64,000 nucleotides of DNA from assembly GCA_018806985.1 (NCBI GenBank), contig JADANN010000256.1:2579501-2643500 (forward strand), written 5' to 3'. A model generated the notes under the pieces. The model did not search any database. It had not been told where the DNA came from and was given only the letters and a program-made list of their open reading frames with translations. The translations under genes were made by a program, and so were the position numbers. Positions 11,016 to 41,534 of the stretch are shown here, in pieces; the first letter of the stretch is position 1, and each line of letters starts with the position of its first letter. The DNA is from Angiostrongylus vasorum. Lineage: Eukaryota; Nematoda; Chromadorea; Rhabditida; Metastrongylidae.

Positions 11016-11503
11016 ACAGGGTACAGAACAGTCTATATAACACTTCATAGGTGTATCCGTAGAAAATTCCTTAATAAAAATAGCAAACACGGGTTGAATA
11101 AGATCAGTAATAACTTAATAAACACTGCATAAGTGAGCCCCATGCTGCTTCGTTAAAAAACCAAAAGTGATTGTATTACATACCTACCGCTTAATCAAGA
11201 CGTGCAAGGATAGAGGTTTGGCCACATCATCTGTTTGATATAGTATAGACCTAATCTAATTTAAGAGAAGAACATGTGAGATGACATAAATACAAATGAA
11301 AATGTGTGAGACAAATGTTATAGCACAGAAAAGGACCCGTTGGTGGAAATGGAAGAAGCAGTATTCAAAAACCAAACTGTAATGAAAACGAAGGAAAACT
11401 ATGAGAGACCTAATGCGATGTCAAAATGACTCTGAGAGCAGTAAGTGAGTTTTTATATGATGCTATATACTACTAGATTTACACGAGAGATGGTTATTAC
11501 TGG

Positions 11504-30088
<18,585 letters not shown>

Positions 30089-30329
30089 CTATAACAACTA
30101 CATAAATTCTCTTGTATCAGAGCAAAGAATAAACTTCCACGAATAATTAGGAATAGGAAAAAAAGAGCCCATCAAGCGTGAAGTGTCTTCTAGATTGTCC
30201 GCATCCGCCTCCGCACGCGGACTGAGCATACGAGTATCTCTAATTCGAGTTGAGCAGTTTGTTAACAGGTAAATGAACTGTTAAGTTCTCACAAGTTGAG
30301 GTTCAAGGGCTCTTCGCCTTACTGTTTCT

Positions 30330-31640
30330 AACACTTATTTTTTTCGCGCACGGTCATCCTGCCCAAGAAAGCGAACGAAGGGATCTTCGTAACCATCGTC
30401 CGACATGCTTTTGAGTGTGCTCTACAAGCTTTTCAAGAAGATTATTCCCTCACGCATATCAAGGACATTGGATGAGGCAAGCAGGATTTCGACAAGGAAA
30501 TTGCTACTTGGACCACATCCAAACTGTGTCCAGAGTAAAAGCAGTTTGTCGTGAATACCACCTTCATCTAGTCCTAACCTTTGTCGACTATGAAAAACCG
30601 TTTGATAGTGTCGAAACGAATGCAATCCTATCAGCGCTCGTCGACCAAGGAGTGGACCCGTCCCTACATAAGAACTTTGTCTGACTTTTATCAGAACTGT
30701 ATCATGAAAACACAGCTTTTCCATCGATCTCTTACCATACCCATAGGAAAAGTGGTTCAGGGGCAGGGCGACACAATATCTCCAAAGCTGTTTCGTCGCG
30801 CACTGCAGCGGACAATTAAGTCACTCGATTAGGATGAGAAAAGCATACGTATTGGTAAAATATTCCTATCAAACTTTCGTTTCACCGATGACATCGTCAT
30901 ATTCTCAAGAAGTAATAGCGAAGCAGAGACGATGGTCAATGAGCTCAATGAAGCGGAAAAAGATCGGGCTACGCATAAATCGGGAGAAGATCCAATTCAT
31001 GAAAAACCTATGCTGCGAAGGAGAACAAATTGAACGCGATGACTTTCTGATTGTAGAGATCATCTCGTACGCATGCCTTGGGCGATCAATGAACATAGAA
31101 AACAACATGATGGAGGAATTAGACAGAAGGAGAGCAGCTTGGGCCGCATTCAGGCCTCTCAAAGAAGCCAGCGACCAGCTGAAGGACTCGAAAACCCGCG
31201 TTCACCTTTTAGATTCAACAGTCCTTCCATTGCTCTATTATGCTGATGAGACGTGGGCTGATACTTTAATCGCGTCAAGAATACTCATAGAGGGCTTGAA
31301 TTATGTCTTCTAAAATATAACCGACACTTTCAATCTTTAGCCGAATGCGAAGCTCTGATCTTCGAAAGCTGTCACATCTTCGGGATCCAGGAGAATAGAC
31401 ATCAATAACGGGACATAGATGGGCCAGTCACATAATGAGAAGAACCGACGACAGATGGACTAAATAACTGTACAGTGGATTCCTTGAGAATGCAGGCGTC
31501 TCCTAGGACGGCTACTTACACGTTGGGAGGACGTGGTCGTAACCAACGCTAATCGGCTGTACTTGCAGACAGATCACGGTATAAGATTCGCACTCGCCGC
31601 CGTTCTAGAATAGAACCACCGTCACAGACGACGATTGTGA
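30330..31640 (+). mobile_element. RTE 3' half (reverse transcriptase to C-terminus), decayed
   Basis: Plus-strand frames give in order ARRI-like ILPKKANEGIF, DHIQTVSRVKAVCREYHLHL, LTFVDYEKPFDSVETNAIL (RT with the metal-binding D), QGQGDTISPKLF, FRFTDDIVIFSRS (catalytic FADD changed to FTDD), KKIGLRINREKIQFMKN, RRAAWAAF, LDSTVLPLLYYADETWADT and a C-terminal ENR-W-RDIDGP segment. At least five frameshifts or stops break it. It is the same subfamily as 4.3-5.2 kb and lies just upstream of PTR exon 30088-30014 in opposite orientation. Confidence 0.85.
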
Positions 31641-31754
31641 GAGAAAGAAACGAATGGCAAATGTGCTGAGGTCCGCACAACTCGTGAAGACAGAACATCC
31701 AATTGTCCAAGTAAGCAAGTTGCATTCATTTTTTATCATGTATTTTACACGACC

Positions 31755-32030
31755 AGTCTTCATACCCACTGGGCGAATGTTTTTTCCTCACGGATGTTGT
31801 TGAATGCTGGTCGATTCGATCCTCCTTCCAATCTTGCAGATTGCCAAGCTAGCGCATTCGCATTTAGAATAAAGAGGAAAAACTTTCTTAGGACAAGTGT
31901 GGCACTGATTTCCCAAGTCGAAAAGAGTGGGAGGCTTGGTGGGTCCAATGCGGTTCGAAGCGGCACCGTGCTCGAGATGATCGGCATCATTACTATTGCA
32001 CTACTCGCCTCCTCCCCCTTATCAGTATAG
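31755..32030 (-). repeat. Family E repeat
   Basis: It shares 'gttgttgaatgctggtcgat', 'gggaggcttggtgggtcc', 'aagcggcaccgtgctcgaga' and 'tgatcggcatcattacta' with the copy at 49.4-49.7 kb. Confidence 0.6.
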
Positions 32031-32660
32031 TAGAAGAAAGTTTGCAAAGTATTCAAAAAAAATTAAAATTGTTTGGAGTTTATATAAACTGCTACACTGT
32101 TCCTTTATTGTTATAAAGTATTCGAGCATCTCTATTTCTTCCAGTTCGTTGTTTTGCACTCAGCATTCAGAAACATTCTGAGATTTGTCTACGGATTCGT
32201 CCATTCGTTCCTTCTTGAGTATTTCGCCTTTTTCATGAAATTAGTTGCGTGCAGATCGAGTTTATCCTCTCTGGTATTCTGGAAGAGCTGTAGTACAGCG
32301 TTTACATGTTTTCACCACAAGCATCCGAAAACCGTTCTGGATAGGAAGTCGTTGCCAGACAAGTGTATTGTGACAATGTGACAACGAAACGATGTTTCAT
32401 TGGGCAGGAGCTGGGTTGAACTAGCGAACACGAGATTGCTGGTCAGCATCTAACCCTCGCATTTCTCTCTGCAGGCCTCATGTAACCCATTCTGAAACCC
32501 TCTACATCTCTGTGCCCTTGCCTAATGGGACCAAATCATGTTTCATAGATTATCAAAAATCCAGAATATACCTTAGCAACTTGGAAGTGCCAGAAGCATG
32601 GTTGAGATTTTATTATTTGAACTGGAAAAACACTGTAGTCACTTTTTATTTACTCCTTGT
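32030..32660. other. No gene recognised
   Basis: A 75-codon plus frame at 32154-32381 lacks domain and splice support. Confidence 0.35.
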
Positions 32661-32669
32661 TCTTTTTTT

Positions 32670-32860
32670 CATGACTGGGTATGATGTAAAACATAACCAC
32701 AATGGTTTGAGCTATTTGCAAAACTCCGGACCGCAGGTGTCTGCTATGGAGATCGAACCCGCTGTCATCCTTTTCATGGTCTAATGTATTCACCTCCACA
32801 CCATGCCAGTCCTTCGTTTCGCCTTTTTCTCAACCGAGTTTTAACCTATAGGTGATAGTA
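32670..32860 (-). repeat. Family A tRNA-like SINE
   Basis: The reverse of the head is seen: 'actgggtatgatgtaaaaca', 'gagctatttgcaaaactccg', 'gaccgcaggtgtctgctatg', 'gatcgaacccgctg', 'caccacaccatgc'-like 'tccacaccatgccagtcc'. Confidence 0.7.
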
Positions 32861-32879
32861 CACTATTGATGACACTCTT

Positions 32880-33960
32880 AAATGAGCGCCTAAACTGTTC
32901 ACTTTTCAGATGGTCCGGAAGGTATTACGCACAAATGAGAAGTTTGGCAATAGGACAACGACTTGCACCAAGCCTTGCCACTGCATTTATGTACTGAGGT
33001 GGAAGCACCAATAACAGATCTCCAGTCAGTACTCTACTGTAAATGTATTACTGTGTACTGAAATGCATTGCTTCTTTATTTGCTCAGAGCAACAGGAAAT
33101 AGACAAATATTTTGAATTAATGAATGAACAGTGAGAGTACATTAAGTTAATCCGAGAGAAGCCGAAAGAAAACTGGCTTCCACTTCTGAACGTTCTCATT
33201 AACCTATTCGAAAACGGCTGCGTTACGAAATCGTACCGAAAGTCAAGCAGTAAAAATATAGTGGTTCATTACCCCTGCTCTCGCACCTCACACACAAAAG
33301 GACGCTTGTAAGAAACATGTTTATAACGGCCACCAGCGTGTGTACAGAAAAACAGCAGGAGGAATCCCGGAAACTGGCGTGGCGAACAATGGCCACGAAG
33401 CTTTAGCTCCTCGGGATAGGTGTAGTGGATGTACCGTTTATTCCGTCGTTCATTTCCAACACGATAAGTGCAGCAATAAAATGCTGCTTAAGAAGAGCAA
33501 GTCTAGAAAATTCGGTAACAGTGATTGAAATAATATACCATCGGGCACTTTAAGACACCAGTTAGTTCGCAACCGCCTGTATGACCACCTATGTACAACG
33601 GAAGATTGCATAATTTGCCCCCAACGGTAGAGATTGTGAATGCATAAGTTCTGGTACAGTTTATGTGATCTCTTCTACTGTGTGTGGAGACGAATATTAA
33701 GGAACACCTCGTCGGCAAACTTGAAGTTACACCAAATGCTCCACCAGGCTGGCATAGGAAACAGAGAAATAACGGAGAAGATTTTGAAGTAGAAGTTACC
33801 ATTCTCGCACGGGAATCGAGAACACCAGCGCGCAAAACGTTCGAAGCATTCTGGATATGTTCTAGGAATCCGAAAATGAACCGCAGGGAGAAATGTCTCA
33901 TAATCACGCACGATCTTACAGAGTATTTAGGACTGATATTTTAATGTGAGAGGTACATTA
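32880..33960 (+). mobile_element. Penelope-like element, decayed RT and GIY-YIG region
   Basis: Broken plus frames follow the 54.4 kb PLE in order. They give ERLNCSLFRWSGRYYAQM, SLAIGQRLAPSLATAFMY, then an RT-palm stretch riddled with stops, KTGFHF-like end of the RT and QKDACKKHVYNGHQRVY. At 33340-33530 follow CSNKMLLKKSKSRKFGNSD-like residues, then RHQLVRNRLYDHLCTTEDC, CIICPQR and a degraded endonuclease. The tail is ENREITEK, KRSKHSGYVLGIRK. The GIY and YIG motifs are not preserved. Confidence 0.8.
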
Positions 33961-33999
33961 CGCTTCCACGTGAATTCTGTGCGGTTGGACTCCACGTAA

Positions 34000-34240
34000 C
34001 ATACTCAGTGGAAGACTCATAGAAAGCGGTGAGTGTACAAAGAAGCTATTTTGTGTTCAATGTGATTGAAATCTTGGTTTAGCGTTTTCTCTGTTTGCTT
34101 ATGGAACTGTTTGGCTGGATAGATTGCTGTCAACGTGACCTTCCCAGGCTCTGAGAAAGGCGAAATCCGGTGAAACGTCAGCTTGTTTATAAATAAAGAA
34201 CAAAATAACAACCTCGTGTTTGCTCATCTAGAGAACAGAG
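34000..34240 (+). repeat. PLE 3' terminal repeat with degenerate hammerhead-like motif
   Basis: After the PLE body comes 'gaacagtttggctggatag'-like sequence, the block GGCT-CTGAGAAAGGC-GAAATCCGGT-GAAA-CGTCAGC at 34148-34183, then 'aacctcgtgtttgctcatct' and 'agagaacagagaacactg'. Box 1 reads CTGAGAA, so G8 is lost and activity is unlikely. Confidence 0.65.
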
Positions 34241-34319
34241 AACACTGCTTAATTCGAATAGCCTTGTTAGTCACTAAATGCGCATTTTGGTTTACGACTT
34301 TTTTGATGATATTGATAGT

Positions 34320-34620
34320 TTTCCAGTGCTAATCAACACAAAATAATGATGCTGAGATATTTGTTAGACTCAGAGCCCAAGCCAGATTCGAACCTCGTAA
34401 TTACCCTTTCCGGGGTTTCAATGCAGATTTTTGCCCCACAGATCATTCCCGTCGACGGATGATTGTTGATCGCTCTATTATGACAGAAGCAAAGCAAAGG
34501 CTTTATGGTGCTACACCTGAACCTCCGGAAAGGGTTGTCGAAAGTTCGAATCTGGCCTGGGGTCCGGGTTTTGCAAATGTCTCAACATCATTATGGTTTG
34601 ATTCCACATAATACCACGCC
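34320..34620. repeat. Family A SINE, head-to-head inverted pair
   Basis: 34330-34430 is a reverse copy ('gatgctgagatatttg', 'gattcgaacctcgtaattac'). 34470-34615 is a forward copy ('cctccggaaagggttgtcga', 'agttcgaatctggcctgggg', 'tttgcaaatgtctcaacatc'). They share the middle segment around 34440-34470. Confidence 0.65.
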
Positions 34621-34864
34621 ATAAAGAACATTCAGCAACTAGAAAGTTGTAGAACGTAAAACAATTTTCAGTAAGTAGCTCTATAAAGTGATTAGCGTGT
34701 TTATTGTTGCTTATGATAATTTAAACTAGCAATAGTCGTTGAGTATAGCCACGATTAACGGACGTCCAACGAGTCTCATTGTGACTTCTAAGCAAATCCT
34801 TTCACATTAGCAAACGTTGTTCATTCGTTATTTATACCATGTTTCGAACAACCGTTTGCTTAAA

Positions 34865-35150
34865 TAAATAAAAAAGGACAAAGCTCTCGGCGTTGATCAA
34901 TCTCTACGGGATGTGTCATGCATTCGACTTCATTAAGTATCGTTGGAGGTGATTGATCGCATATCTAGTCTTTGCAATTACTTGCGGTGGCCTACCGATG
35001 TATTGAGCCAGTGGTGTTATCCTCCCAGACAAGTCTGGTGCCACTCGCCGACGCCGGAGGGATGGAAGGCTTGGTGGGTCATGTGCGCGGGATCGATTCC
35101 CACGTGTGTGTCGCAGTGGTGCCCACAACCACTGCGCCACACCATTCTGG
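34865..35150 (-). repeat. Family B tRNA-like SINE, well preserved
   Basis: The copy runs from 'aaagctctcggcgttgatca' through 'gcattcgacttcattaagta', 'atcctcccagacaagtctgg' and 'ggagggatggaaggcttggt' to the reverse-complement B box (GGGATCGATTCCCACG) and an A-box-like end 'accactgcgccacac'. Confidence 0.8.
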
Positions 35151-35159
35151 AAGATATTC

Positions 35160-35845
35160 TTAGGTGTAGAACTAGCAAAAGTTCATCCTTGCTAAAGTAT
35201 CTCCAAGAGTTAAGATTTTATATCCTTAAGTCCAACTAAAAGTGGAACAGTGGTAGGAATAACTACACTACCATCCTCTAAGTAGCTGACAAGAGGTCAC
35301 CAACATCACAGCCCAAATGCAAATTGTACAAGTGCCTGCTTAATTCCTCGTCTTATGAAAACCATTCGTTCAAGTTCGAATTCCAGTACAGTTTGACATT
35401 ATCCAGCAGCTAAGTTCAATCCGTATTTCCTAACACCAAAACTAACACCAAAAAGCCATTATCTTTAACTTCTAGCGCCCAGAACTTTCAACTTGAAAGC
35501 AACAGATCTTAGCTAGGAGCAGGTTATATTACTCAGAATAAAAACGCCTAGAAGTTAAGAATTTTTCCTCGAAAGATGCAAGTCACCTTTTTTCTGTCAA
35601 AACGAAATTATGTTTCCAATCGGGCGCAGGACACATATTTCTTCTACTTCATTGCGTCAAGGCTCATATTCGTAAACGAGAGCAAATTAACAAGCGGCAA
35701 TCTATTCACCGCAGCACAATGGTGTTCCGCAATCCATCGTTAATTTGTGCTTCTGCAGCTAACCTGCTGGAAAACTCTAAACCTTAAATTTCCTAGTTAT
35801 TATTGTAAGATTTAATTATTTAGGTACATTTCTTTGCCTTTAAAG
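35160..35845. other. No gene recognised
   Basis: No frame with domain or splice support was found on either strand. Confidence 0.35.
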
Positions 35846-35849
35846 GGCC

Positions 35850-35930
35850 GCATGTGGCGCAGTGGTCAGAGGCGCCCAGAAATATTAATGGGATCGATCC
35901 CCGCGCTCCTGGCAAATTAGTTACCTTTTT
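35850..35930 (+). repeat. Isolated tRNA-like head of family B
   Basis: It reads GCATGTGGCGCAGTGGTCAG (A-box-like), then GGGATCGATCCCCGCG (B-box-like), 60 nt apart in total. It does not fold as a complete tRNA with an anticodon arm that I can see, so I treat it as SINE-derived. Confidence 0.55.
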
Positions 35931-37110
35931 TCTGTCAAAACGAAATCCAATGGCCGATTTTCTAAGAGACAGAAGCTGCCACAAATCGCATGAATAAAAG
36001 TGTGGGATTAGAGAAATAGTAGGAATTCATGCTTTTGCGAATTAAAGCGCTCGAAATAACGTTTCGAGTAGAAAAATTGAACAACCTTACCATGAAGTGG
36101 TAACCGTTATTGTTTTTCTAAACTCAGCCAGTGCAACAATGTCGTCCTCCGAGACAAGTTTGTTGACAATTCATCGTCCTCGGATGACAATACAGCTGTT
36201 AAGAGCAGTGGAGGTTGCTAAACAAAGCACCGAGTGTGGAAAAACAGACGATAAACAAAGTTGAAGTCGTGGGCAACTTTTTTTTTGCTGCAATACCTTG
36301 TCTGCTAACACTTCTTTTCCACAATGTCGTTGAAAGCAAGTGAAAAATGAAGAAAAAAACTCTTATCAGCATCTTCCACCACGCCAATGCGAAGTGGCTT
36401 CATAGAAGACAGTGAGATGACTAGTGATGTGACGCAGTGACTAGAGATGGCGTATAAAATACGATTGCCACCAGAGACGCTGGTCACCAAGCTAACCAAT
36501 GCCCCATCACTGCATCACTGGTGTGAAAATTTCCACCAAACTTGTTTAACAAAATTTCATAGGACTCGCAATGTCAGGCGACTGATAACGCCTTAGCATG
36601 AATATTCCGAGAGGATAGCTCCAAATAGCTTTCCAAGATATTCCTAAAGAAGTCAAAGCCCCCCAATTAGCAGCCTGACACTCGCGGAAAGATGAACATC
36701 TTCGTGGATGACGGAGGTGAGAGAACGAACGGAATGAAAGAAGTGCAGGGATTTACATCATATGCGAAGACCATCATATGAAAAGTAGGAAAAGAGATGA
36801 CACCAGGGATTCTTTACTGATATTGATCTTCAGACGACATATGCCTAAACAGTTTCGCGATGCTTCTTTAATGCATCACCGTTTTGCGCCAATTAGCGCG
36901 AACATCTATTCTATTCATAAGATAGGTAGTTCTGGCCAATGTAAAATTTGCTAAAGTTTTTATGAGTTACCACCATGGAGTTGTTCAATATGAAACAAAG
37001 AATGGAACAAAATTTTGAAGTCCAGGCAGAGTTTAAAATTTAAAAAAAAAGAAAACGAAAGATAATGAGGACGGTTGAATTACATATAGCTTGTAATAAT
37101 TCCCACTCAC
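35930..37110. other. No gene recognised
   Basis: Minus frames at 36199-36387 and 36305-36499 lack motifs. A short segment at 36690-36790 ('atcttcgtggatgacggagg', 'aacgaacggaatgaaagaag') resembles 45130-45200, so it may belong to another low-copy repeat. Confidence 0.3.
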
Positions 37111-37200
37111 CAAGATGCGAGCCAGGCCCTCGGCCAGTCGGCGATCTTCAAACCTAACGAGTAGAAAAGGTCGTGGGTTTTCTGTTCGACCAGCACACAT
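37111..37200 (-). CDS. Possible N-terminal exon (of the PTR gene?)
   Basis: From ATG 37200 the minus frame reads MCAGRTENPRPFLLVRFEDR, then RLAEGLARIL, ending at a good donor (G|GTGAGT). An amphipathic basic stretch like RRLAEGLARIL shortly before helix 1 would suit the cytosolic N-terminus of a PTR protein, and the exon lies upstream of PTR exon 30088 on the same strand. No exon bridging the two was found. It may be unrelated or spurious. Confidence 0.25.
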
Positions 37201-37484
37201 AGGCGCTCCATTCGACGGAGACTTCACGGCTTAAATGAAATTTTTCGGAACCTCCATTTGTCATTCCAATCATGTGACTGTTACGAGAACTCTGAATTTG
37301 AAACACTGGATGTTCAGATGATAACGACACCAATTTATGGAACTACTTTGAAACTGCGTCAGTAGGGATCCGCCTGTTTGTCTGCAATCGCATTCATTAT
37401 TTTGCATTTGGTAAAAGCAGAAGAGAGCATCACTGACACTGTTGATGCTTTGAGAAAAAAAGCAACGCAATAATCACAGTGTTG

Positions 37485-37830
37485 CAAACATTTGCAAAAC
37501 TCCCGACCGCAGGTCAGGTCTCTGCAGTGAGGAACGAATGCGCTTTTAGCCTTTTCAGGGGGTAACGCGCTCACCACTACACCATGCGGGTCCTTCGTTT
37601 CGCCTGTCTCTCAGCTAGTTCTATCGATCAGTGGCATCAGTAAGTAAAGCCATCAATGGGATTGATTTGGGGTGAGGGTGGGCATATCGGCAATGAACCC
37701 AGTTAAGCTGAGGCTGTTAGTCGAAATCGTAATGCAAACTTTTTTTACTCACTGCCGGAGTTTTGCCAATATCTCAGTAACATTGCGGTTATTTCACACA
37801 TAATATCCCGCCGCGAAAAATTGTAATAAG
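37485..37830 (-). repeat. Family A SINE, long copy plus inverted tail
   Basis: The reverse head ('actcccgaccgcaggtcagg', 'ggtaacgcgctcaccactac', 'accatgcgggtccttcgttt') continues into the body ('catcaatgggattgatttgg', 'acccagttaagctgaggctg', 'tagtcgaaatcgtaatgca'). From 37745 a short forward tail follows ('ggagttttgccaatatctca'). Confidence 0.75.
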
Positions 37831-38790
37831 CAGTAAATAAAGAAGTTTACATAGTAATGCAATAGTTCTTGATAACTGAAGCAATATTTAGTGTAAGGAT
37901 TAGTGGGGAAGAACAAAAGGTCCAGGTATTAGTTGAAACAGAAATTGTAAGACGAGCGAGGCGTTCGCTACACCATTCCTGACGGCGAAAAGATTGCGTG
38001 GGGGATCATCAAGTCGCGTAAAATGATTGGAGTGAACATCAGTGAAGATCGATAGTGCACTGTTAACAGTTTTAACCTTTCATTCCAGAATGTCCACATA
38101 TAAGAGCTGCGAAAATTAAATCGAAGCTAGACATGACAAGCTGGCGAAAATCGAACAGGTTTCGTGAATTCTAGCACAGCTGGTAATTGAGAGCGTCGAA
38201 GGGATCGGAATTCGGAAAGTGAAAACTACGGCGTAACCGAGCTGTTGTAGGAAATAAAAGCGACATGTGAAAATTAGAACATCCGAAATAGTGAAAAAAT
38301 ATGGTAATTATAAGAACTTTTCAGAGACTTTTCACAAGTTCTTACTATGATACGGATTTTCGCAAGCAACATTACAAACTTGGTGTCAAAATGTCGAATT
38401 TGAAAAGTTAGACCTACTTCATGTTACATACGTGCACGATAAGAACATAATTGCCTTTGTTGCCAATTTAACCACCTAAGCTCAAACTAGTCTTAGGTCT
38501 AAGCGGCTAAGGCTGATTCCCATGAAAGGGGTTTATGTAGGTTAAGGGATGCATTTACATATTTTACGATTGAGCTAAGAGAAGTAGATTGGAGAACAAA
38601 TAAAGAAATGAAGACTTTAGACTCGCAAATGGCGACACGTAAGAAAAATCTACTAAAGCTGAACTGTTTTTAAAGAAGGCCAGAAAGCATATCGTAGATT
38701 GCAATCCAGTGTTCAGCTTAGACATCGTCAAACAAGAAAAAGCACTGACTACAATGTAGAGACTTTCTATCTACTGTCTAAACATTCTTC
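37830..38790. other. No gene recognised
   Basis: No supported coding frame, RNA gene or repeat copy was found. Confidence 0.4.
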
Positions 38791-38799
38791 ATAGTAGGA

Positions 38800-39415
38800 T
38801 ATAATGTGAATTCTAATCACAATGATCCTGAGATATTTGCAAAACTGCGGACGGCAAGTGTCTGCGATGGGGTTCGAACATGTTATTTCCCTTTCCGGGG
38901 ACTAACGCGTTCACTACCGCACTATACGGGTCCTTAGTTTCGCCTTTCTGTCAGCCGTGTTTTTTAACTCACAGGTGCCATCAACAATCACCCGCCAGAG
39001 GGGCTGATCTAGGGAACACAAATCGACATTGAACCTAGTTAAGCCGAGAAATTAGTCTAAGTCATAGTGTAAAAACTTTTTATTTGCTGCCTATTCTTTT
39101 CCCATAGCAGGGTATGATGTGAAATATAACCACAATCACATTGATGCTGAGATATTTGCAAAACTTGGACCCTGAGCCAGATCAGAAAATCGAGCCACGA
39201 TTTCCCTTTCCGGGGACTCTCGCATTACACACCACACCACGTATGCTCTTGCTCTGCGTTTCTCTCAACTTGTTTTCTATCTATAATCACAATGATCCCC
39301 AGATATTTGCAAAATAGCTGAGCGCAGGTGTCTGTGGTGGGTATCGAACCCTGTTATTACCTTTTCCGGGGTTAACGTGTAAATCTGTAACGTGTTAACC
39401 TATCGGTCTTCCAAC
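38800..39415 (-). repeat. Three family A SINE copies in tandem
   Basis: Three reverse heads occur at about 38815-38960, 39120-39240 and 39290-39390. Each has 'gagatatttgcaaaact', a tRNA-like B box (TTCGAAC or TCGAACC) and a 'ctttccgggg' block. The body sequence ('acccgccag', 'acctagttaagccgagaa') separates the first two. Confidence 0.75.
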
Positions 39416-39419
39416 TATT

Positions 39420-39790
39420 TACCCCCTCATCGTGGCTGGGAAGGTGTTCCTGGGTGTCGGACTGCGATGTACAGCGGGGATTCATCCTGTGGCAGGGTCT
39501 CCCAAGCTAAGAAGAAGTCCAGCGTTTCTATCAGGAAGCCTAGCTAAGAGTAAACTAATGCCAGGATTGACGACCGTCTTGGTATCAAAGTCACATGGTG
39601 GCAAATCTCCCTCTGATCCACAAGGGCTGCGGCTACCTATGGTGGAGAAGCCCTGGGGCAGACTTTGGCCAGGCTGACCTCTGGTTACCAGGGAACCACA
39701 ATGGCTTAACCAGCAAATCTCCGAAAAATGGACATTATGCTGGGCCCCACACAACCAGCGAGGACGGACCGTGCAAGTACCATGTAAGTT
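39420..39790 (+). repeat. Family C repeat
   Basis: The copy runs from 'accccctcatcgtggctggg' to 'cccacacaaccagcgaggac' and matches 5595-5980 closely. Confidence 0.75.
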
Positions 39791-39995
39791 AACCTATAAG
39801 TTCAAACACGGCTGAGAGAAAGTCGAAAAGAAGGAGCCGGATGGTGAGGTGGTGAACACGTTCACCCTTGGAAAGGGTAATAGCCGGTTCGACACTCACC
39901 GCAGACACCTGCGTTTAAGAGTTGTGCAAATATCTCAGCACCATAATGATTACAATATCGTGCGTGATGGATACTTAGATGGTCCGTCCTCACAT
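39790..39995 (+). repeat. Family A SINE fused to family C
   Basis: Directly after family C come 'taacctataagttcaaacac', 'ggctgagagaaagtcgaaaa', 'gtgaggtggtgaacacgttc' (A-box-like), 'tagccggttcgacactcacc' (B-box-like) and 'gtgcaaatatctcagcacca'. Confidence 0.75.
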
Positions 39996-40062
39996 TACAT
40001 GCGGACCCCAACATTTCCGTTCGTTTGCTTGTCGTGCCAGCGTTGAGCACATACTTTATCGG

Positions 40063-40065
<3 letters not shown>

Positions 40066-40155
<90 letters not shown>
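40066..40155. repeat. (TG)n microsatellite
   Basis: An uninterrupted TG dinucleotide run of about 88 bp. Confidence 0.98.
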
Positions 40156-40157
<2 letters not shown>

Positions 40158-40411
40158 ATGTGAATTAAAGAATTATTGCCTCCTCTCTTTATTAACGAAG
40201 TGTTGACTGAGCGTGATTTTCCTTGAAACTACGAATTAGGAGTGATAACGCTTTTCACCACTTCTTCCGCAGATCCAGTCCATCATCAGTTGAACGGAAG
40301 CGCAATGACGCAAATAGTGTAGATATTTTTCTACCCGCAGAGATGCAACATAATCAGTGGGAAGACCTTAGTGGTGAGGCAGTGTAAATATTGCTAGAAA
40401 ATCCCATCTTT

Positions 40412-40470
40412 TGAATGATTTGAATGATTCCATGAATGAATGAATGAGTGAATGAATGAATGAATGAGTC
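40412..40470. repeat. (TGAA)n-like short tandem repeat
   Basis: Repeats of TGAATGAA/TGAATGAG with interruptions over about 58 bp. Confidence 0.9.
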
Positions 40471-40914
40471 AATATGGAGACTTATAAATCATGATAAATA
40501 GGGCTTGTTACAGCATTGCACCGACGTTGGAGGTTCGGTGTTAACTCAACAGACATTCAAAAAAAATTGACGAAGGAGGACCCATCGGGTTGAAAAATCC
40601 GCCTTCTCTCATCGCAGTAGTGTTACTTTAAGCTTAAACTTCAAAAAAAGCAGTGCACATATTTTTAATTCATTCCTAATCTATTTCATTTCGAATTGCT
40701 TATTTGATGAAACGATAAGGGATGAAGCGCTGTTGAACAATCCCAGGGAGATGCGCTATGAATTCAGCTCCATTTGTAACATCAGAACGACGACTGAATA
40801 TATATTTGCCCCTATACAGTAATTTGCATGGGCATATTGGTATGGAGTGATTTTTTTCAATCATCCAAGACAGTTCCGCTGCCAATTTAAATACACCGCA
40901 TAGATAAAGCTTGA

Positions 40915-40995
40915 TTTTCCCCTAAGCACGGGATCGAACGAACGACTTTATGTGTACACACGGCAACACTAACTACTGCGACATATGCGCCCAAT
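40915..40995 (-). repeat. tRNA-like pseudogene or SINE head
   Basis: The minus strand reads GGGCGCATATGTCGCAGTAG, TTAGTGTTGCCGTGTG, then GTTCGTTCGATCCCGTGC. It has A- and B-box-like elements, but the acceptor stem ends (GGGCGCA and CTAAGCA-side) do not pair well, so I do not call a functional tRNA. Confidence 0.45.
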
Positions 40996-41249
40996 AATAT
41001 ATATTAATAAATAAGTGAAAGTGAGAGCAATTAGAACTGATGATGACGGGCGCGAAATATAGAACAGTAGGAACCCAGTTTCAGTCGCTGTGAAATCAAC
41101 TCTATTCGTAAGCTTCTGTTATTATGCACTTTGTTTATTTTTAAGGTAATCCAGTGAGCAATAAAATAGGACAACAAAAGAATTATGAACGAAAATAGAG
41201 TAACCTTTATATAGAGCATTACTTCTTGCATATCATTGCGTCTTCAAAA

Positions 41250-41530
41250 CAAAAGAATATAGGGCAATAGTTAGTGGTGCCCTGCAGGTACACAGGGGAT
41301 TGATCGCTGGTTCGATCCCATGCGCTGGGCGCAACAGACCATCCATCTCTCCGGGGGCAAAAAATTGGTGCCAGACTAGCCTAGAAGGGACAGCACTGAT
41401 TTGATACATTGCCACCGCAAGTCATCGAACAGGCAAAATACGCCTTTAACCAACACTACGACACTACGAATGGAATTGAATGCAGTGCATCTCTAGTGGA
41501 CTAATCAACGCCGAACACATTATCCTTTCA
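41250..41530 (+). repeat. Family B tRNA-like SINE
   Basis: The order is the reverse of the 34.87 kb copy: 'gcaatagttagtggtgccct', 'ctggttcgatcccatgcgct', 'catccatctctccgg', 'accgcaagtcatcgaac' and 'ctaatcaacgccgaacacat'. Confidence 0.7.
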
Positions 41531-41534
41531 CGCC

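Noticed and set aside
39979..40206. A 75-codon frame rich in Cys-Val
   Set aside because: It reads through the (TG)n microsatellite at 40066-40155.
40066..40470. Tandem repeats considered as a CRISPR-like array
   Set aside because: They are simple di- and tetranucleotide repeats without spacers, in a nematode genome.
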